Shown here: positions 1 to 8,129 of the stretch, piece by piece
How positions within the stretch are numbered: the first letter of the stretch is position 1
Layout of the letters: the number at the start of each line of letters is the position of its first letter
Assembly (NCBI RefSeq): GCF_963974575.1
Contig: NZ_CAXBBQ010000006.1
Coordinates: 263,408-327,407 of the forward strand
DNA length: 64,000 bases
Reading direction: 5' to 3'
Source of the DNA: Sphingosinicella sp963974575
GTDB taxonomy: Bacteria; Pseudomonadota; Alphaproteobacteria; Sphingomonadales; Sphingomonadaceae
Notes under the pieces: generated by a model
The model's database searches: none
What the model was told of the DNA's origin: nothing
Seen by the model: only the letters and a program-made list of their open reading frames with translations
Made by a program: the position numbers and the translations under genes

Positions 1-708
1 TTGATACACGAATGTCTGCCCGCGAACGGTGCGTTCATAGACGTCGATCGCCATCCGCCGCGGCAATTGCTCTTCTGGGTCGAGCGCCGCATCGGTCGGC
101 GCCGGATAGATGCGCTCGCGCGGCCAGCGATCGAAGATCTTGTGAAGATTCTTCACGGCGGCAGCCTCGATGGTAACACCGGATTCGTTTGCCGCCTGGA
201 TCAACCGGCGCATGACCGCGACCAGCCGGCCCGCGAGTGCTTCGCGGTCCTTCGCAAGACCGCCCGCCTGGAAATCGTTGATGAGCAGCCCAACGTCGCC
301 TGCCAGCGCGAGCAGGCTATGCTCGAACTGCGGCATCGGTGCCTTGGCAAGCGGAATGTGCTGCGGCTGCAGCGCATGGAAACTGAGCGTTTCGTTGCCG
401 CCCGTCTGCCATTGTCCGCCGTTTGTCGCCGCGGCGGCAGCGATGTCGCTGAGCGCCATGCGGCTGCGCCGTGCGATCGCCGCCAGATACCAAAGGACGT
501 CACCAAGCTCTTCCGCGACGGCGTGAGCGTAACCCAGGTAGGAGGCATCGTCGCGCTGCTTTTTCTTGGCCTCACTGAGCAAGCTGCCGACTTCGCCGAA
601 AAGGCCAAGCATCGAGAAGCCCAGTGCGCGGCCACCGCTGCGTTGATCAGTCCGCGCGGCCTGCTTCGCATAATCCGCAACAGTGAGAGCTTCGAAATCC
701 TCGCTCAT
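1..708 (-). CDS. MazG-like nucleotide pyrophosphohydrolase (partial)
   Basis: The reading frame runs off the left edge, so only the first 236 residues are visible. The N-terminal half has the MazG-type helix pattern: acidic residues in FGEVGSLLSEAKKK (about residues 37-50) followed by EELGDVLWYL (about 65-74), which in the family bind Mg for hydrolysis of (d)NTPs to NMP and PPi. The remainder is alpha-helical and not recognised. Its ATG overlaps the stop of the upstream gene by 4 bases (ATGA), so the two are probably translationally coupled. On a mobile element such enzymes may clean the nucleotide pool or act in defence; that role is not shown here. Confidence 0.8.
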   Translation of the reverse strand, partial: MSEDFEALTVADYAKQAARTDQRSGGRALGFSMLGLFGEVGSLLSEAKKKQRDDASYLGYAHAVAEELGDVLWYLAAIARRSRMALSDIAAAAATNGGQWQTGGNETLSFHALQPQHIPLAKAPMPQFEHSLLALAGDVGLLINDFQAGGLAKDREALAGRLVAVMRRLIQAANESGVTIEAAAVKNLHKIFDRWPRERIYPAPTDAALDPEEQLPRRMAIDVYERTVRGQTFVYQ

Positions 709-905
709 CGCCTGCCCTTCCGGCGATCCGATATCGCGTCTGCGGGGACGCTCACGCCATAGGCTTCAAGTGCCCGCAGTACGATCATCCGGATCGGCTC
801 GCGGGAATCGAGCGACCGTTGACCGAGATCGCGTTTCGTAACGGCAGGAATCTGCACCTGAAGATGCTCGTCGCCGACATCGGTTTGCGCTGCGATATTT
901 TTCAT
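705..905 (-). CDS. Small hypothetical protein, 66 aa
   Basis: The likely start is the ATG at 905 (MKNIAAQTD); an in-frame ATG at 929 would add eight residues. The product resembles small ribbon-helix-helix or antitoxin-like proteins in size and charge (it ends DRRKGRR), but I see no definite motif. It lies 51 bases downstream of the relaxase stop on the same strand and overlaps the MazG-like gene by 4 bases. A perfect inverted repeat covers its start codon, which would fit autoregulation. Confidence 0.6.
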   Translation of the reverse strand: MKNIAAQTDVGDEHLQVQIPAVTKRDLGQRSLDSREPIRMIVLRALEAYGVSVPADAISDRRKGRR

Positions 906-918
906 GAATCCATGAAAA
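899..918. promoter_or_regulatory. Inverted repeat over start codon
   Basis: ttttcatg and catgaaaa form perfect 8-bp arms separated by aatc, covering the ATG at 905. A further palindrome, tttcatgaaa, lies 9 bases to the right at 923-932. Such repeated TTTCATG boxes look like an operator for a small DNA-binding protein, possibly the 66-aa product itself. Confidence 0.4.
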
Positions 919-956
919 CATAATTTCATGAAAATAGAAAGCCCGAATCCTCCGGA

Positions 957-2921
957 TCAGGAGACGCTCGGCCCGCTGCGCTGCCGCCCGAGTGTCCAGT
1001 TGATCCCGCCGTCGCGCATGATGCCCGAGACCGATTTACCGACATGGCGATCGAGAACAGAGCGCCACGGCACCAGCGTGAAATCGCGCGACCGTTCGAT
1101 GAGCGCATGGCGACCACTCGTCATCTCGACTGCGCGCACGAGCCTGCCTTGAACAGCCTCCCCCTCTCTGGCCTCGGCGAACGGAACGCCTAACTTGTCG
1201 GAGAGCTGGCGGGCGACACGCAGCAATTCTCGCCGCTGGAGCGCGGCGAGCATCCCTCGCCGATAGACCGTCTGCCCATCCTGTTCGTCTGCAAGCTGTT
1301 CGGTGATCAGCCATTGCCGTCGCATCGCCTGCGCTGAACGAACCTCGTGCCCGAACCCAGCATCGCGCACTGGCACCGGCGCTTCGGCGACCAGCTCGCG
1401 ATCGAGCCAGGTCGCGGCATCGGTTCCCGGTAATTTGTCGAGCGGGATCGCCGACAGGGTTTCAATGGCAACGGGGTGGTCGCGGAACTGCATGGCTTCG
1501 AACCTCTCGACCCTGGCGAGATGGTCCGGCGCGATGATCCAGCTTCCGTCGGGCTCGCGCTCGACGACGCCCGAGATTTTTCGCATCGCTTCAAGCCGCC
1601 GGACATGCGTTTCGGCGAAGCGTTCGCTGGCGGTCGGATCGTGCTTCAGATGGGCGTCGATCGAATAGCGCCCGCCGTTCGCCGCCGCGATCTCGTCGAT
1701 CGTCCGATCGACGGCGCGAATGCCGCCCTCGCGTGGCGCGATCCGGACGATGGCATTTTCGGGGATCGTGTCGACCAGCTCGCCCTTGCCGATCTCGGCA
1801 TAATGGGTGCGCCCGTCGATGCCGTCGACCAGCAGATAATGACGGTCTTCATGTTCGTCGGCGAGCCCGCGCATCACGACGCGGCCGATGATCGGCGTCG
1901 CCTCCTTCGCGACCGGGTCGTAGATGACGCGATCGACCGCAGCACGATCGAGCTTCCGCGCGGTCAGCTCGCGCTGCATGGTGCGGATGATGTCGCCGCG
2001 CTCGCCGATCTGGCGCAGTGTGTTCGCAAGGTCGGGCTCAAGCCGCCAGGTGCCGTTGCCGACATGCGAGGCGAGTCCCATGCGCCCGAGTTTCTGCAGG
2101 CGACCGACGCGAAGCGATTGCTGGAAGGGATCGCCATCGCTCGCGCTGACCAGCCGCGCGGTATCCATGTCGCGGATCAGCCGTCTGTCGATCGCGGTCA
2201 GCCGCTCGGCACCCGTATCGCTGCGAAGCCGCTCTTCGATTTCAAGGTCGGTGCGCGGCCCCAGGTCGAGGTTGACGATCTCGATCGCCCGCTGCCGGCT
2301 CCCGTGCGAGATATACTCGCGCGCGATCAGCAGATTCTCACCCCGATCGTTTACGCCGCGCACCACGATATGCGTGTGCGGATGGCCGGTATTGAAATGG
2401 TCGACCGCCACCCAATCGAGCTTTGTCCCAAGATCCTGCTCCATCTGCGTCATCAGCCGGCGCACGAACGGCTTCAAGTCGGGATACTGGTCGGCGTCCT
2501 CGGCCGACACGATGAACCGGAACTGGCGGCGGTCGCCGTCACACCGTTCGAGGAACGCCTTGCCATCGGCGACGTCGCTGTCGGGCGAGTAGAGCGCACC
2601 AGCCTCGCCCTCACGGGTCACGCCGTCGCGCTGAATATAGCGAAGGTGCGCCTTCGCACCGCCCATGCCTTTCCCGCCAAGGCCGACAGGCCGTATCTTG
2701 ACGATCACGCGGCGCGACCGGAACGCGCCCAATCGGTCGCGCGATCTGAGCACCCGCGCAACACTCGCGCCGCGCCCGATCCGGCTGCCGTCGAAACGGC
2801 CGCGCCTGCCCGTTTTCATGCCGGCCCGCTTTGCCGCTTTCACGACGCGGCTCAGGTAGCGCTGCTCCTTGCCCCGGCCGCGCATCCGGCCCAGCTGCGG
2901 TTCGAACTCATCATCGCGCAT
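957..2921 (-). CDS. Relaxase/mobilization nuclease, DUF3363 family
   Basis: This 654-aa protein would nick oriT, bind the 5' end covalently and lead the strand into the mating channel. The N-terminal part is basic (RMRGRGKEQRYLS). It is followed by a relaxase core whose metal-binding histidines are visible in GHPHTHIVVRG, with the upstream element VAVDHFNTG. The C-terminal half corresponds to DUF3363. I start it at 2921 (MRDDEFEPQ) because ggaagga stands a suitable distance upstream and the family begins this way; the open frame itself extends to 3107. An IncP-like oriT candidate lies about 190 bases upstream of the start. Confidence 0.9.
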   Translation of the reverse strand: MRDDEFEPQLGRMRGRGKEQRYLSRVVKAAKRAGMKTGRRGRFDGSRIGRGASVARVLRSRDRLGAFRSRRVIVKIRPVGLGGKGMGGAKAHLRYIQRDGVTREGEAGALYSPDSDVADGKAFLERCDGDRRQFRFIVSAEDADQYPDLKPFVRRLMTQMEQDLGTKLDWVAVDHFNTGHPHTHIVVRGVNDRGENLLIAREYISHGSRQRAIEIVNLDLGPRTDLEIEERLRSDTGAERLTAIDRRLIRDMDTARLVSASDGDPFQQSLRVGRLQKLGRMGLASHVGNGTWRLEPDLANTLRQIGERGDIIRTMQRELTARKLDRAAVDRVIYDPVAKEATPIIGRVVMRGLADEHEDRHYLLVDGIDGRTHYAEIGKGELVDTIPENAIVRIAPREGGIRAVDRTIDEIAAANGGRYSIDAHLKHDPTASERFAETHVRRLEAMRKISGVVEREPDGSWIIAPDHLARVERFEAMQFRDHPVAIETLSAIPLDKLPGTDAATWLDRELVAEAPVPVRDAGFGHEVRSAQAMRRQWLITEQLADEQDGQTVYRRGMLAALQRRELLRVARQLSDKLGVPFAEAREGEAVQGRLVRAVEMTSGRHALIERSRDFTLVPWRSVLDRHVGKSVSGIMRDGGINWTLGRQRSGPSVS

Positions 2922-3267
2922 AGCGGCGTCCTTCCATGCCGGAATGACGCTCCCCGCCGATAAGAATGGCGCGTCCTCGCCAGAGCGCAAGGAGTCTCGC
3001 GATTGGGATCGGAAAAGCCCAGAAAACCGCCACTCCTGGTAACCCTGTCTCGCACTCAAAGGGCGAGTCTCGCAAAAGCCTTCAAAAAACGATGTGCAGA
3101 CAAACACTTACAAAATCGCGAGATTTTGCCTCTATCTTGCCATCGAGCCCGACTGCCACCTGCCGCCCCAGACGCCCGCTTTGCCTTCCCGCCTTCCCGA
3201 TCAAAAAAGGGGAGCGGCGCCATGCGGCACCACTCCCGCGAACCTGCCCCTTCAACAGCGCATCGCC
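2922..3267. other. Non-coding region upstream of relaxase, with oriT candidate
   Basis: No convincing gene is present on either strand. The stretch is locally AT-richer than its surroundings around 3085-3140, and there it holds the inverted repeat and nick-like sequence listed separately. Confidence 0.5.
3111..3141 (+). other. Candidate origin of transfer (oriT)
   Basis: caaaatc and gattttg form perfect 7-bp arms around gcga (3111-3128). Eleven bases further, ctatcttgcc (3132-3141) matches the IncP nick region ctatcctgcc at nine of ten positions. An inverted repeat just 5' of a YATCYTG-type nick is the known IncP layout, and the relaxase is the next gene. The assignment is by motif and position only. 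Confidence 0.5.
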
Positions 3268-3429
3268 TTATTGCCAGCCTGCCTGTTCGGCCTGACGCAG
3301 CGCCCGATTGCACCGCTTCAGCCTCTTCTCAGCGGCCCTTAATTCGGCTTCGATCTGCCGCCGTTCTCCCGCGTCATCGCACCATGAAAGCTCCGCGCGA
3401 AGCTCCTCGATCTGTTGTTCAACCGACAT
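3268..3429 (-). CDS. Small coiled-coil protein, 53 aa
   Basis: The gene starts at the ATG 3427-3429 with a very strong ribosome site (aggagg seven bases upstream) and stops at 3268. The product (MSVEQQIEELRAELSW... to QAGWQ) is almost wholly helical with heptad-like EELRAEL and AELRAAEKRL segments, so a short coiled coil is likely. It sits between the relaxase and the DUF736 gene on the same strand. The function is unknown; a regulator or accessory of mobilization is possible. Confidence 0.6.
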   Translation of the reverse strand: MSVEQQIEELRAELSWCDDAGERRQIEAELRAAEKRLKRCNRALRQAEQAGWQ

Positions 3430-3724
3430 CTCATCCTCCTGATACAAGCGAAAGATGAGCCATCGCCCGGCGGGGAGCGGGCGGGGTCAACCACCGCGCA
3501 GCGGCCGCGAAGCGGGCGACGGGGGAGCCGATTTTCTCGTCGCCGGAGTGGAGCGAAGCGGAACGCAGGTGGCGTGAAAATTGGGGGAACCGTCGATGGT
3601 TGAGGCGGTCCGTTCGCCGCCGGATACTCGGTGCTTGCTGAGCGGATTTCTTCCTCTCTGCAGGCCCGCAAGCGCGTTCCGGTGCAGGAAAAGGCCCACG
3701 CCAAGCCCTCAAGGCATGAGGAAA
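3430..3724. other. Intergenic stretch, no gene seen
   Basis: There is no frame with coding character. Two variants of gcgaagcgg-like words occur, similar to those in the 4083-4442 gap. Confidence 0.4.
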
Positions 3725-3752
3725 GCCCCGCGCCGGGTGACCGGCGCGGGGC
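3725..3752 (-). terminator. Terminator-like hairpin after DUF736 gene
   Basis: gccccgcgccgg and ccggcgcggggc form perfect 12-bp arms with a gtga loop. Read on the minus strand the stem is followed by ctttcc. It lies 9 bases beyond the DUF736 stop codon, as expected for an intrinsic terminator. Confidence 0.7.
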
Positions 3753-3761
3753 CGATCCGGC

Positions 3762-4082
3762 TCAGTCGCCGGGGTTCCAGATAACGGCGAACGCGTCGTC
3801 GTCGTCCTGCCCGGCGGCGCGGCCGAGATTGGCGTAGAGGGTGCGGCCGCCAAGTTCGGGGGCCGACATGGCGAGGCGGACATATTCGCGCTGGCTCACC
3901 TCGCCGGTGCGGATCCAGCCGCCGCCCAGTTCGACGCCGTTCGACAGCACGCGGTAGTCGGGCTGGTCCCCGGTCTTACTGCGGTTGGGGATGATGGCGA
4001 TCTCGGCATTGACCGAAAGCGTCTTCAAGGCGCCCCGGAACGAACCGTCGTTCTGGCGCTGGACATGACCGATTGAGGGCAT
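3762..4082 (-). CDS. DUF736 family protein
   Basis: This 106-aa protein belongs to the DUF736 family, which is common on alphaproteobacterial conjugative plasmids and elements. Visible family features are the start MPSIGHVQRQNDGSFRGALK, a central SNGVELGGGW and the end of the domain LYANLGRAAGQ. It probably folds as a small beta-rich protein. The biochemical role of the family is not established. It appears to be a single-gene unit with its own terminator. Confidence 0.9.
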   Translation of the reverse strand: MPSIGHVQRQNDGSFRGALKTLSVNAEIAIIPNRSKTGDQPDYRVLSNGVELGGGWIRTGEVSQREYVRLAMSAPELGGRTLYANLGRAAGQDDDDAFAVIWNPGD

Positions 4083-4442
4083 TTCTCGTCTCCTTGCACA
4101 TTCGCCCGACCCGATGCCGGGCGATGGGCGGACCGAAGGGACGGCCCTTGAGCGCGCTGCGAACCGCAGGCCGAAGCGAAGCGGAGGACCGGAAGCGCGG
4201 GGCTGATTTGGAGCGAAGCGGCCGCGAGGAGCGCCGCCAAAGCGGCGCGGGGAAATCAGTTCCGCGCGATGGTTTCGCGAGGCGCGCGGCCGTCCCAGGT
4301 CATGCGCCCAAGGAGCCGGCGACGGGTTGGTGAGACACGAAAGGACGAGATGCGCGCGCGGACAGGAAGCCCAGTCCGGCGTCTTTCCGGGAAGCCATGA
4401 TTGCTTTCGCGGCCACGAGGCCGCGGCTATAGCCTCACGGCG
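4083..4442. other. Non-coding region upstream of DUF736 gene
   Basis: This 360-base gap is very GC-rich and repeats the word gcgaagcgg several times. It separates the leftward DUF736 gene from a rightward small gene, so promoters for both should lie here. I could not pick out convincing -35/-10 elements. Confidence 0.4.
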
Positions 4443-4670
4443 ATGAACGAAGGAACGACGATTGCGGGGCAGATCGAACGGCTGATCGTGCGGCTGGACG
4501 GCGCGGCGGTGTGCGATGCCTGCGTGACTGACCGGCTCAACCTGTCGGTTACCGCACAGGCCAATGTCGTCACCTGCGCGCTCGGCGGCACGCGCGGATT
4601 CGAGCGGCAGAAGGACGAATGCACGTTATGCGGAAGCGCCCGGACGGTGATCCGCCGCACCGCCCGGTAG
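4443..4670 (+). CDS. Small zinc-ribbon-like protein, 75 aa
   Basis: From the ATG at 4443 the product is MNEGTTIAGQIERLI... with two CxxC pairs, CDAC near residue 23 and CTLC near residue 62, spaced as in a small zinc ribbon. The frame can start earlier with TTG at 4401, but that N-terminus has low coding character. It is one of very few rightward genes in the conjugation block. The function is unknown; a DNA-binding accessory protein is plausible. Confidence 0.55.
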   Translation: MNEGTTIAGQIERLIVRLDGAAVCDACVTDRLNLSVTAQANVVTCALGGTRGFERQKDECTLCGSARTVIRRTAR

Positions 4671-4723
4671 GTCAGGCGGCAGGGGTTTTCGGCACGCGAG
4701 CGCGCAGTGCGGCGCGATTTGGG

Positions 4724-5227
4724 CTAGTTGCCGTCGCCCGCGAGCGCGCGCGACAGCGCCTCGTTGGTCGCGTCGATCTCGATGCGGTCTGCGAAAATCG
4801 CGCACCAGCCGCCACCGAACTCCCCGATGCGGGGCTTGGAACAGGTCATGGCCCATTCAAAGCCGATCGGCCCCTTGGCGAGCGTTTCGGGGCAACATCG
4901 CTGGATCACCACCGCGATGGCAGCGGCATCGAAATCGTCCATGCTGGCGAAACACACGATCCGCGCGGATGGATCGTCGGGGCAGGTTTCAGCGATGAAA
5001 TCGGCTCCGATGGTGGGAAATTCGGGATCGTTGAACGCCTCGCGAAACCCGCTCCACCGCGCGTTCGCATCGTCCGGCGGAAAGGCTGCGAGCAGCGCCG
5101 CGCTCGGCGGATCGGGCGCGTCGTCATTCGCTAGCGCGTAGCCAGCGTTTGCGACTTCCTCGATCAGCGCGCACTCGGCGGCGGTGCAGCGAAAGGCGAA
5201 GCTGCCCTGAATCCAGATGTCAGCCAT
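4724..5227 (-). CDS. Hypothetical acidic protein, 167 aa
   Basis: The product begins MADIWIQGSFAFRCTAAECALIEE and is acidic, with several cysteines and a DEFPT-like centre. I do not recognise a family. Its start overlaps the stop of the upstream 155-aa gene by 8 bases, so the two form a translationally coupled pair. Both proteins speak of FEW/GRF-type beta and helix alternation and may be paralogous or partners, but the sequences are too divergent to claim this by eye. Confidence 0.65.
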   Translation of the reverse strand: MADIWIQGSFAFRCTAAECALIEEVANAGYALANDDAPDPPSAALLAAFPPDDANARWSGFREAFNDPEFPTIGADFIAETCPDDPSARIVCFASMDDFDAAAIAVVIQRCCPETLAKGPIGFEWAMTCSKPRIGEFGGGWCAIFADRIEIDATNEALSRALAGDGN

Positions 5228-5687
5228 TGCTCGCCTCCTCCCGTTCGGGCGTGATGACAAGCGGGGGCACCGCGAAGTCGGCCGCATCGAAATGCGCGAT
5301 GATCGCCGCATAGCTGCCCAATCGCTCGGCGGTGCAGCGCCCCATGAGGATATAGTCGTCCTCGTCGGCAGCGTAGCTTTGCGGTTCGCCGCTGCCGGTG
5401 AACACGGTGCGTTCCGCACCCCACTGGCAGGCATAGGCGCCCGACCAGCGCGCGAAGAAAAGCCCATGCGCGATGCAGAAGGCTTCGAGTCCCTCGAACC
5501 GCCCCCAGGCGACCTCGTGCGCCATGAGCGCCAAGGGCTCGCCCTCGGGCAGATCGCCGAGCGCGAAGGGTTCGCCGTCCCATTCGGTGGACAGCCCTTC
5601 GTTCGCGATGGCCTCGGCGAAGGCGGGAAGCTGGCTGGCGGGGAGCGTCCCGCCGATGGTGATGGATGCCGAAACACGGTCGGCCAT
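5220..5687 (-). CDS. Hypothetical acidic protein, 155 aa
   Basis: This is the first gene of a two-gene unit. The product (MADRVSASITIGGTLPAS...) is acidic and soluble, with no signal peptide or membrane segment and no motif I recognise. It lies downstream of the ParB-like gene and may be expressed with it or separately, since a hairpin lies between them. Genes of this kind are typical accessory genes of conjugative elements. Confidence 0.65.
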   Translation of the reverse strand: MADRVSASITIGGTLPASQLPAFAEAIANEGLSTEWDGEPFALGDLPEGEPLALMAHEVAWGRFEGLEAFCIAHGLFFARWSGAYACQWGAERTVFTGSGEPQSYAADEDDYILMGRCTAERLGSYAAIIAHFDAADFAVPPLVITPEREEASNG

Positions 5688-5764
5688 GACAAGTCTCCTG
5701 TCTGAAATCCGCGCCGCGAGGGCCGCTTGCGGCCGAGCGGCGCGGCGATTTTATGGGGGACGGA

Positions 5765-5791
5765 ACGGGCGGCGGGTGCGCCGCCGCCCGT
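5765..5791 (-). terminator. Hairpin just after the ParB-like gene
   Basis: acgggcggcg and cgccgcccgt are perfect 10-bp arms around a 7-base loop, 7 bases past the ParB-like stop. No strong T-run follows on the minus strand, so it may be a weak terminator or an mRNA-stabilising stem. Confidence 0.4.
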
Positions 5792-5797
5792 CCAGTT

Positions 5798-7609
5798 TCA
5801 TGCGGCTTCGCGCTCGGGCTGTTCCTGCGGCTCGGCCTTGGCAGGGGCCGGAAGCGCAATCACCGCGCCGGGGCCGGTCGGTTCCGGCTCGCGGTCGGGG
5901 CGCGCCGCGAGCACCTTGGCATGAGCCGCGACGGTGCCGACGCCGCCGCGCGCCGTATAGGTAGCGGGCGGGAACGCCATCCATTTCGGCACCCAACCCT
6001 CGACCTTGGGCCGCCCGTTCGCACCCTCCAGATGGTCGCGGACGATGCGCTTCAAGACCTTGCCCGGTTCCTTCGCATTGGCGGCGGCGACAGGTTCGCC
6101 CGCCACCTCGGCGACGATGCGGGTCAGCACCTCCTTGTCGCGGACACACTCGAAAAAGGCGTCGTCGGCCTGCCAGTAGCGGGCCATATCGACGCCGATC
6201 TCGCCGCCGACCGCCTCGATGGCGGCGCTGCCGCTGGCGAGCGTTTCGCCCATGACGATGACGATCACGTCCATTACGGCGCGGTCGGGCACGTCGAGCA
6301 AGCGCAGGAACACGCCGACCAGTCCGAAGTCGTCGCCGTTGCCGCCTGTGACGGTCGGTTCCTCGGGCGAGAAGCCGAGAAGGTCCAATACGGCGCGGCG
6401 CTTCGCGTCGAAGTCGGTTTCCGCGCGGCAAGTTTCGACGCTTTCGCGCACATCGTCGTTGCGCGCGGTCTGCGGCTCGGGCTTGACCGTCCACAGTGGC
6501 GACCCGACGATGACATGGGCGACCATCAAGCGCAGCGCGACCTTGGGATGACGGGTCAGCGAGGCGCGGACAGCGGCATGACGGTGCAGGTTGATATAGG
6601 TCTGCATCGTGCTCGTCACTTCGGGGCGCGGCACTTTGGGGCCGGTTTCGATTGCCTCGCCGCGTTCGAGCCGCTTGGCCTCCTTGCTCGTCACATAGCC
6701 TTCGTGGACCTCGACCTCGCCGCTTTCGCGCACATCTATATACACGCGCCCGCCCTTGCGCTTGGGTGCCTTGGCGAACTCATAGCGGTAGAAATATTCG
6801 CCGGGCGGGACGATCACCACGTCGAACCATCCGGCATCCAGATAGTCCTCCTTGCGCGCGTCGATTACGGCGTTCTGCGCGGTCCAGAACGCGTCGGCAT
6901 CTGCAAAATAGCGGTCTTCGCCGAACAGATCGGCGACGATCGCAAGGCCGCTCGCATCGACGTCGAACAGGGCATGTTCGACCTTGATCGACTGCCCGCC
7001 GAACAGCCATGCCTTCAATTGCTGGCCGGTCGGGCAATAGGCGTCGTCATCGTCGTAGAGCGCCAGCCATGCCTTCTGCTGCTGCTTGCTCGCCAGCGTC
7101 AGATGCCGGACGGTCGCCGCGTTGATCTTCTCCTTGCGGTAAAGATCGCGGATGCGCGGAAGCAGGTTGCCGAGCGCTAGGATACGCTTCACGCCAAGCT
7201 CGGGAATGCCGAACGTCGCGGAGATATCCGCAATGTCGCGGCCCTCCTTGACCAGCCGTGCGAAGGTTTCCCATCGCGTCACCTCGTCGGGATCGAGCCG
7301 GGTGTTCTCGAGAAGCGATGCCTCGATGGCGTCGGCGTCGTCCCCGGCGTCGAGGATGGCGACGGGAAGCGGGCCGTGGTCGATGCCCTCGACAAGCGCG
7401 ATGGCGTTCGCCGTCCAGCGCCGCCGCCCGGCGACGATTTCGTGGACGCCATTATCGTTGCCCGCCTGCGGGCGCACGATCAGCGGCACGATGACACCGC
7501 GCTTGCGGATCGAGGGCAGAATGTCGCCCACGTCCGGGGGCTTGGGTCCGTGCCGCATGTTCACCTTGGACGGAACCAGCTTGCTATGGTCGATAAAGTC
7601 GAGTTTCAT
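5798..7609 (-). CDS. ParB/RepB-like partition protein, 603 aa
   Basis: The N-terminal ParB/sulfiredoxin-like domain is clear: the segment after MKLDFIDHSKLVPS, then LPSIRKRGVIVPLIVR, the nucleotide-binding VAGRRRWTANA near residue 65 and LLENTRLDPDEVTRWE. An HTH follows (SATFGIPELGVKRILAL). At 603 residues it is about twice the length of a chromosomal ParB; the extra C-terminal part is unassigned. The start at 7609 has ggagc about 8 bases upstream. No parA is adjacent, so it may work in element maintenance or gene control rather than in classical partition. Confidence 0.85.
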   Translation of the reverse strand: MKLDFIDHSKLVPSKVNMRHGPKPPDVGDILPSIRKRGVIVPLIVRPQAGNDNGVHEIVAGRRRWTANAIALVEGIDHGPLPVAILDAGDDADAIEASLLENTRLDPDEVTRWETFARLVKEGRDIADISATFGIPELGVKRILALGNLLPRIRDLYRKEKINAATVRHLTLASKQQQKAWLALYDDDDAYCPTGQQLKAWLFGGQSIKVEHALFDVDASGLAIVADLFGEDRYFADADAFWTAQNAVIDARKEDYLDAGWFDVVIVPPGEYFYRYEFAKAPKRKGGRVYIDVRESGEVEVHEGYVTSKEAKRLERGEAIETGPKVPRPEVTSTMQTYINLHRHAAVRASLTRHPKVALRLMVAHVIVGSPLWTVKPEPQTARNDDVRESVETCRAETDFDAKRRAVLDLLGFSPEEPTVTGGNGDDFGLVGVFLRLLDVPDRAVMDVIVIVMGETLASGSAAIEAVGGEIGVDMARYWQADDAFFECVRDKEVLTRIVAEVAGEPVAAANAKEPGKVLKRIVRDHLEGANGRPKVEGWVPKWMAFPPATYTARGGVGTVAAHAKVLAARPDREPEPTGPGAVIALPAPAKAEPQEQPEREAA

Positions 7610-7629
7610 TGGTCTGCTCCTTCTGGAGC

Positions 7630-7667
7630 GCCGGTCCCGTTTGTCTTGCTGGATGGGCGGGACCGGC
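7630..7667. promoter_or_regulatory. Long inverted repeat between DUF2958 and ParB genes
   Basis: gccggtcccg and cgggaccggc are perfect 10-bp arms separated by 18 bases, in the 85-base gap just upstream of the ParB-like start. It could be an operator for the ParB-like protein or an RNA stem that tunes read-through. Confidence 0.4.
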
Positions 7668-7694
7668 ACTCAATGCGGCGAAACGCGCCGCGCG

Positions 7695-8129
7695 TCATCC
7701 GGCCCCTCGATCATCAAGAGGCGGCGGAAGCTCGTTGCCGTTCCGGCTATCGGTGATGCGGCGAAGTTCGGCTTCGGCCAGAACGATTGCACCCATGCGC
7801 CGCGCGGTATCGGACCATAGCGAAAGCGGGGCCAGCGGCTCGAAATGCTCGTCGCGCTCGATGAACAGGCCGAAGGGCAAGCGGACGCCCGCAATCTCGG
7901 TAAGCGAGAACACGCCCATTTCCGGGCATCCGAACCCCAAGTCGGCGAGGCCGAACAGCGTGTCTCCATCGTCGTAAAGCTCGGTGGCGATCCACGTCGC
8001 CGCGCCGACCGGATTGAAGAATTTGACCACCGGGAACGGGTCGAACCGTTCGTCGCGCTGCTCGTGGAGGCGGCTGGCGCGCGCATTCGCGCGCAGCGCC
8101 GAAAGGATCGCATGGGGGAGCGTAATCAT
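7695..8129 (-). CDS. DUF2958 domain protein
   Basis: This 144-aa protein (MITLPHAILSALRANARAS...) has the DUF2958 pattern: a central DPFPVVKFFNPVGAATW, then LADLGFGCPEMGVFSL and a C-terminal LAPLSLWSD segment. The family is usually found next to ArdC-type genes on conjugative elements and has no settled activity. Its ATG overlaps the ardC stop by 4 bases, so it is translated in coupling with ardC. Confidence 0.85.
   Translation of the reverse strand: MITLPHAILSALRANARASRLHEQRDERFDPFPVVKFFNPVGAATWIATELYDDGDTLFGLADLGFGCPEMGVFSLTEIAGVRLPFGLFIERDEHFEPLAPLSLWSDTARRMGAIVLAEAELRRITDSRNGNELPPPLDDRGAG

Noticed and set aside
1..762. Rightward open frame of 253 aa at the left edge
   Set aside because: It is antisense to a frame with clear MazG motifs and an ATGA overlap with its neighbour.
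1476..2963. Rightward 495-aa open frame
   Set aside because: It is the antisense shadow of the relaxase, which has the HxHxH motif; its composition is the usual D/R/A-rich shadow.
5753..7180. Rightward 475-aa open frame
   Set aside because: It is antisense to the ParB-like gene, which has recognisable motifs.
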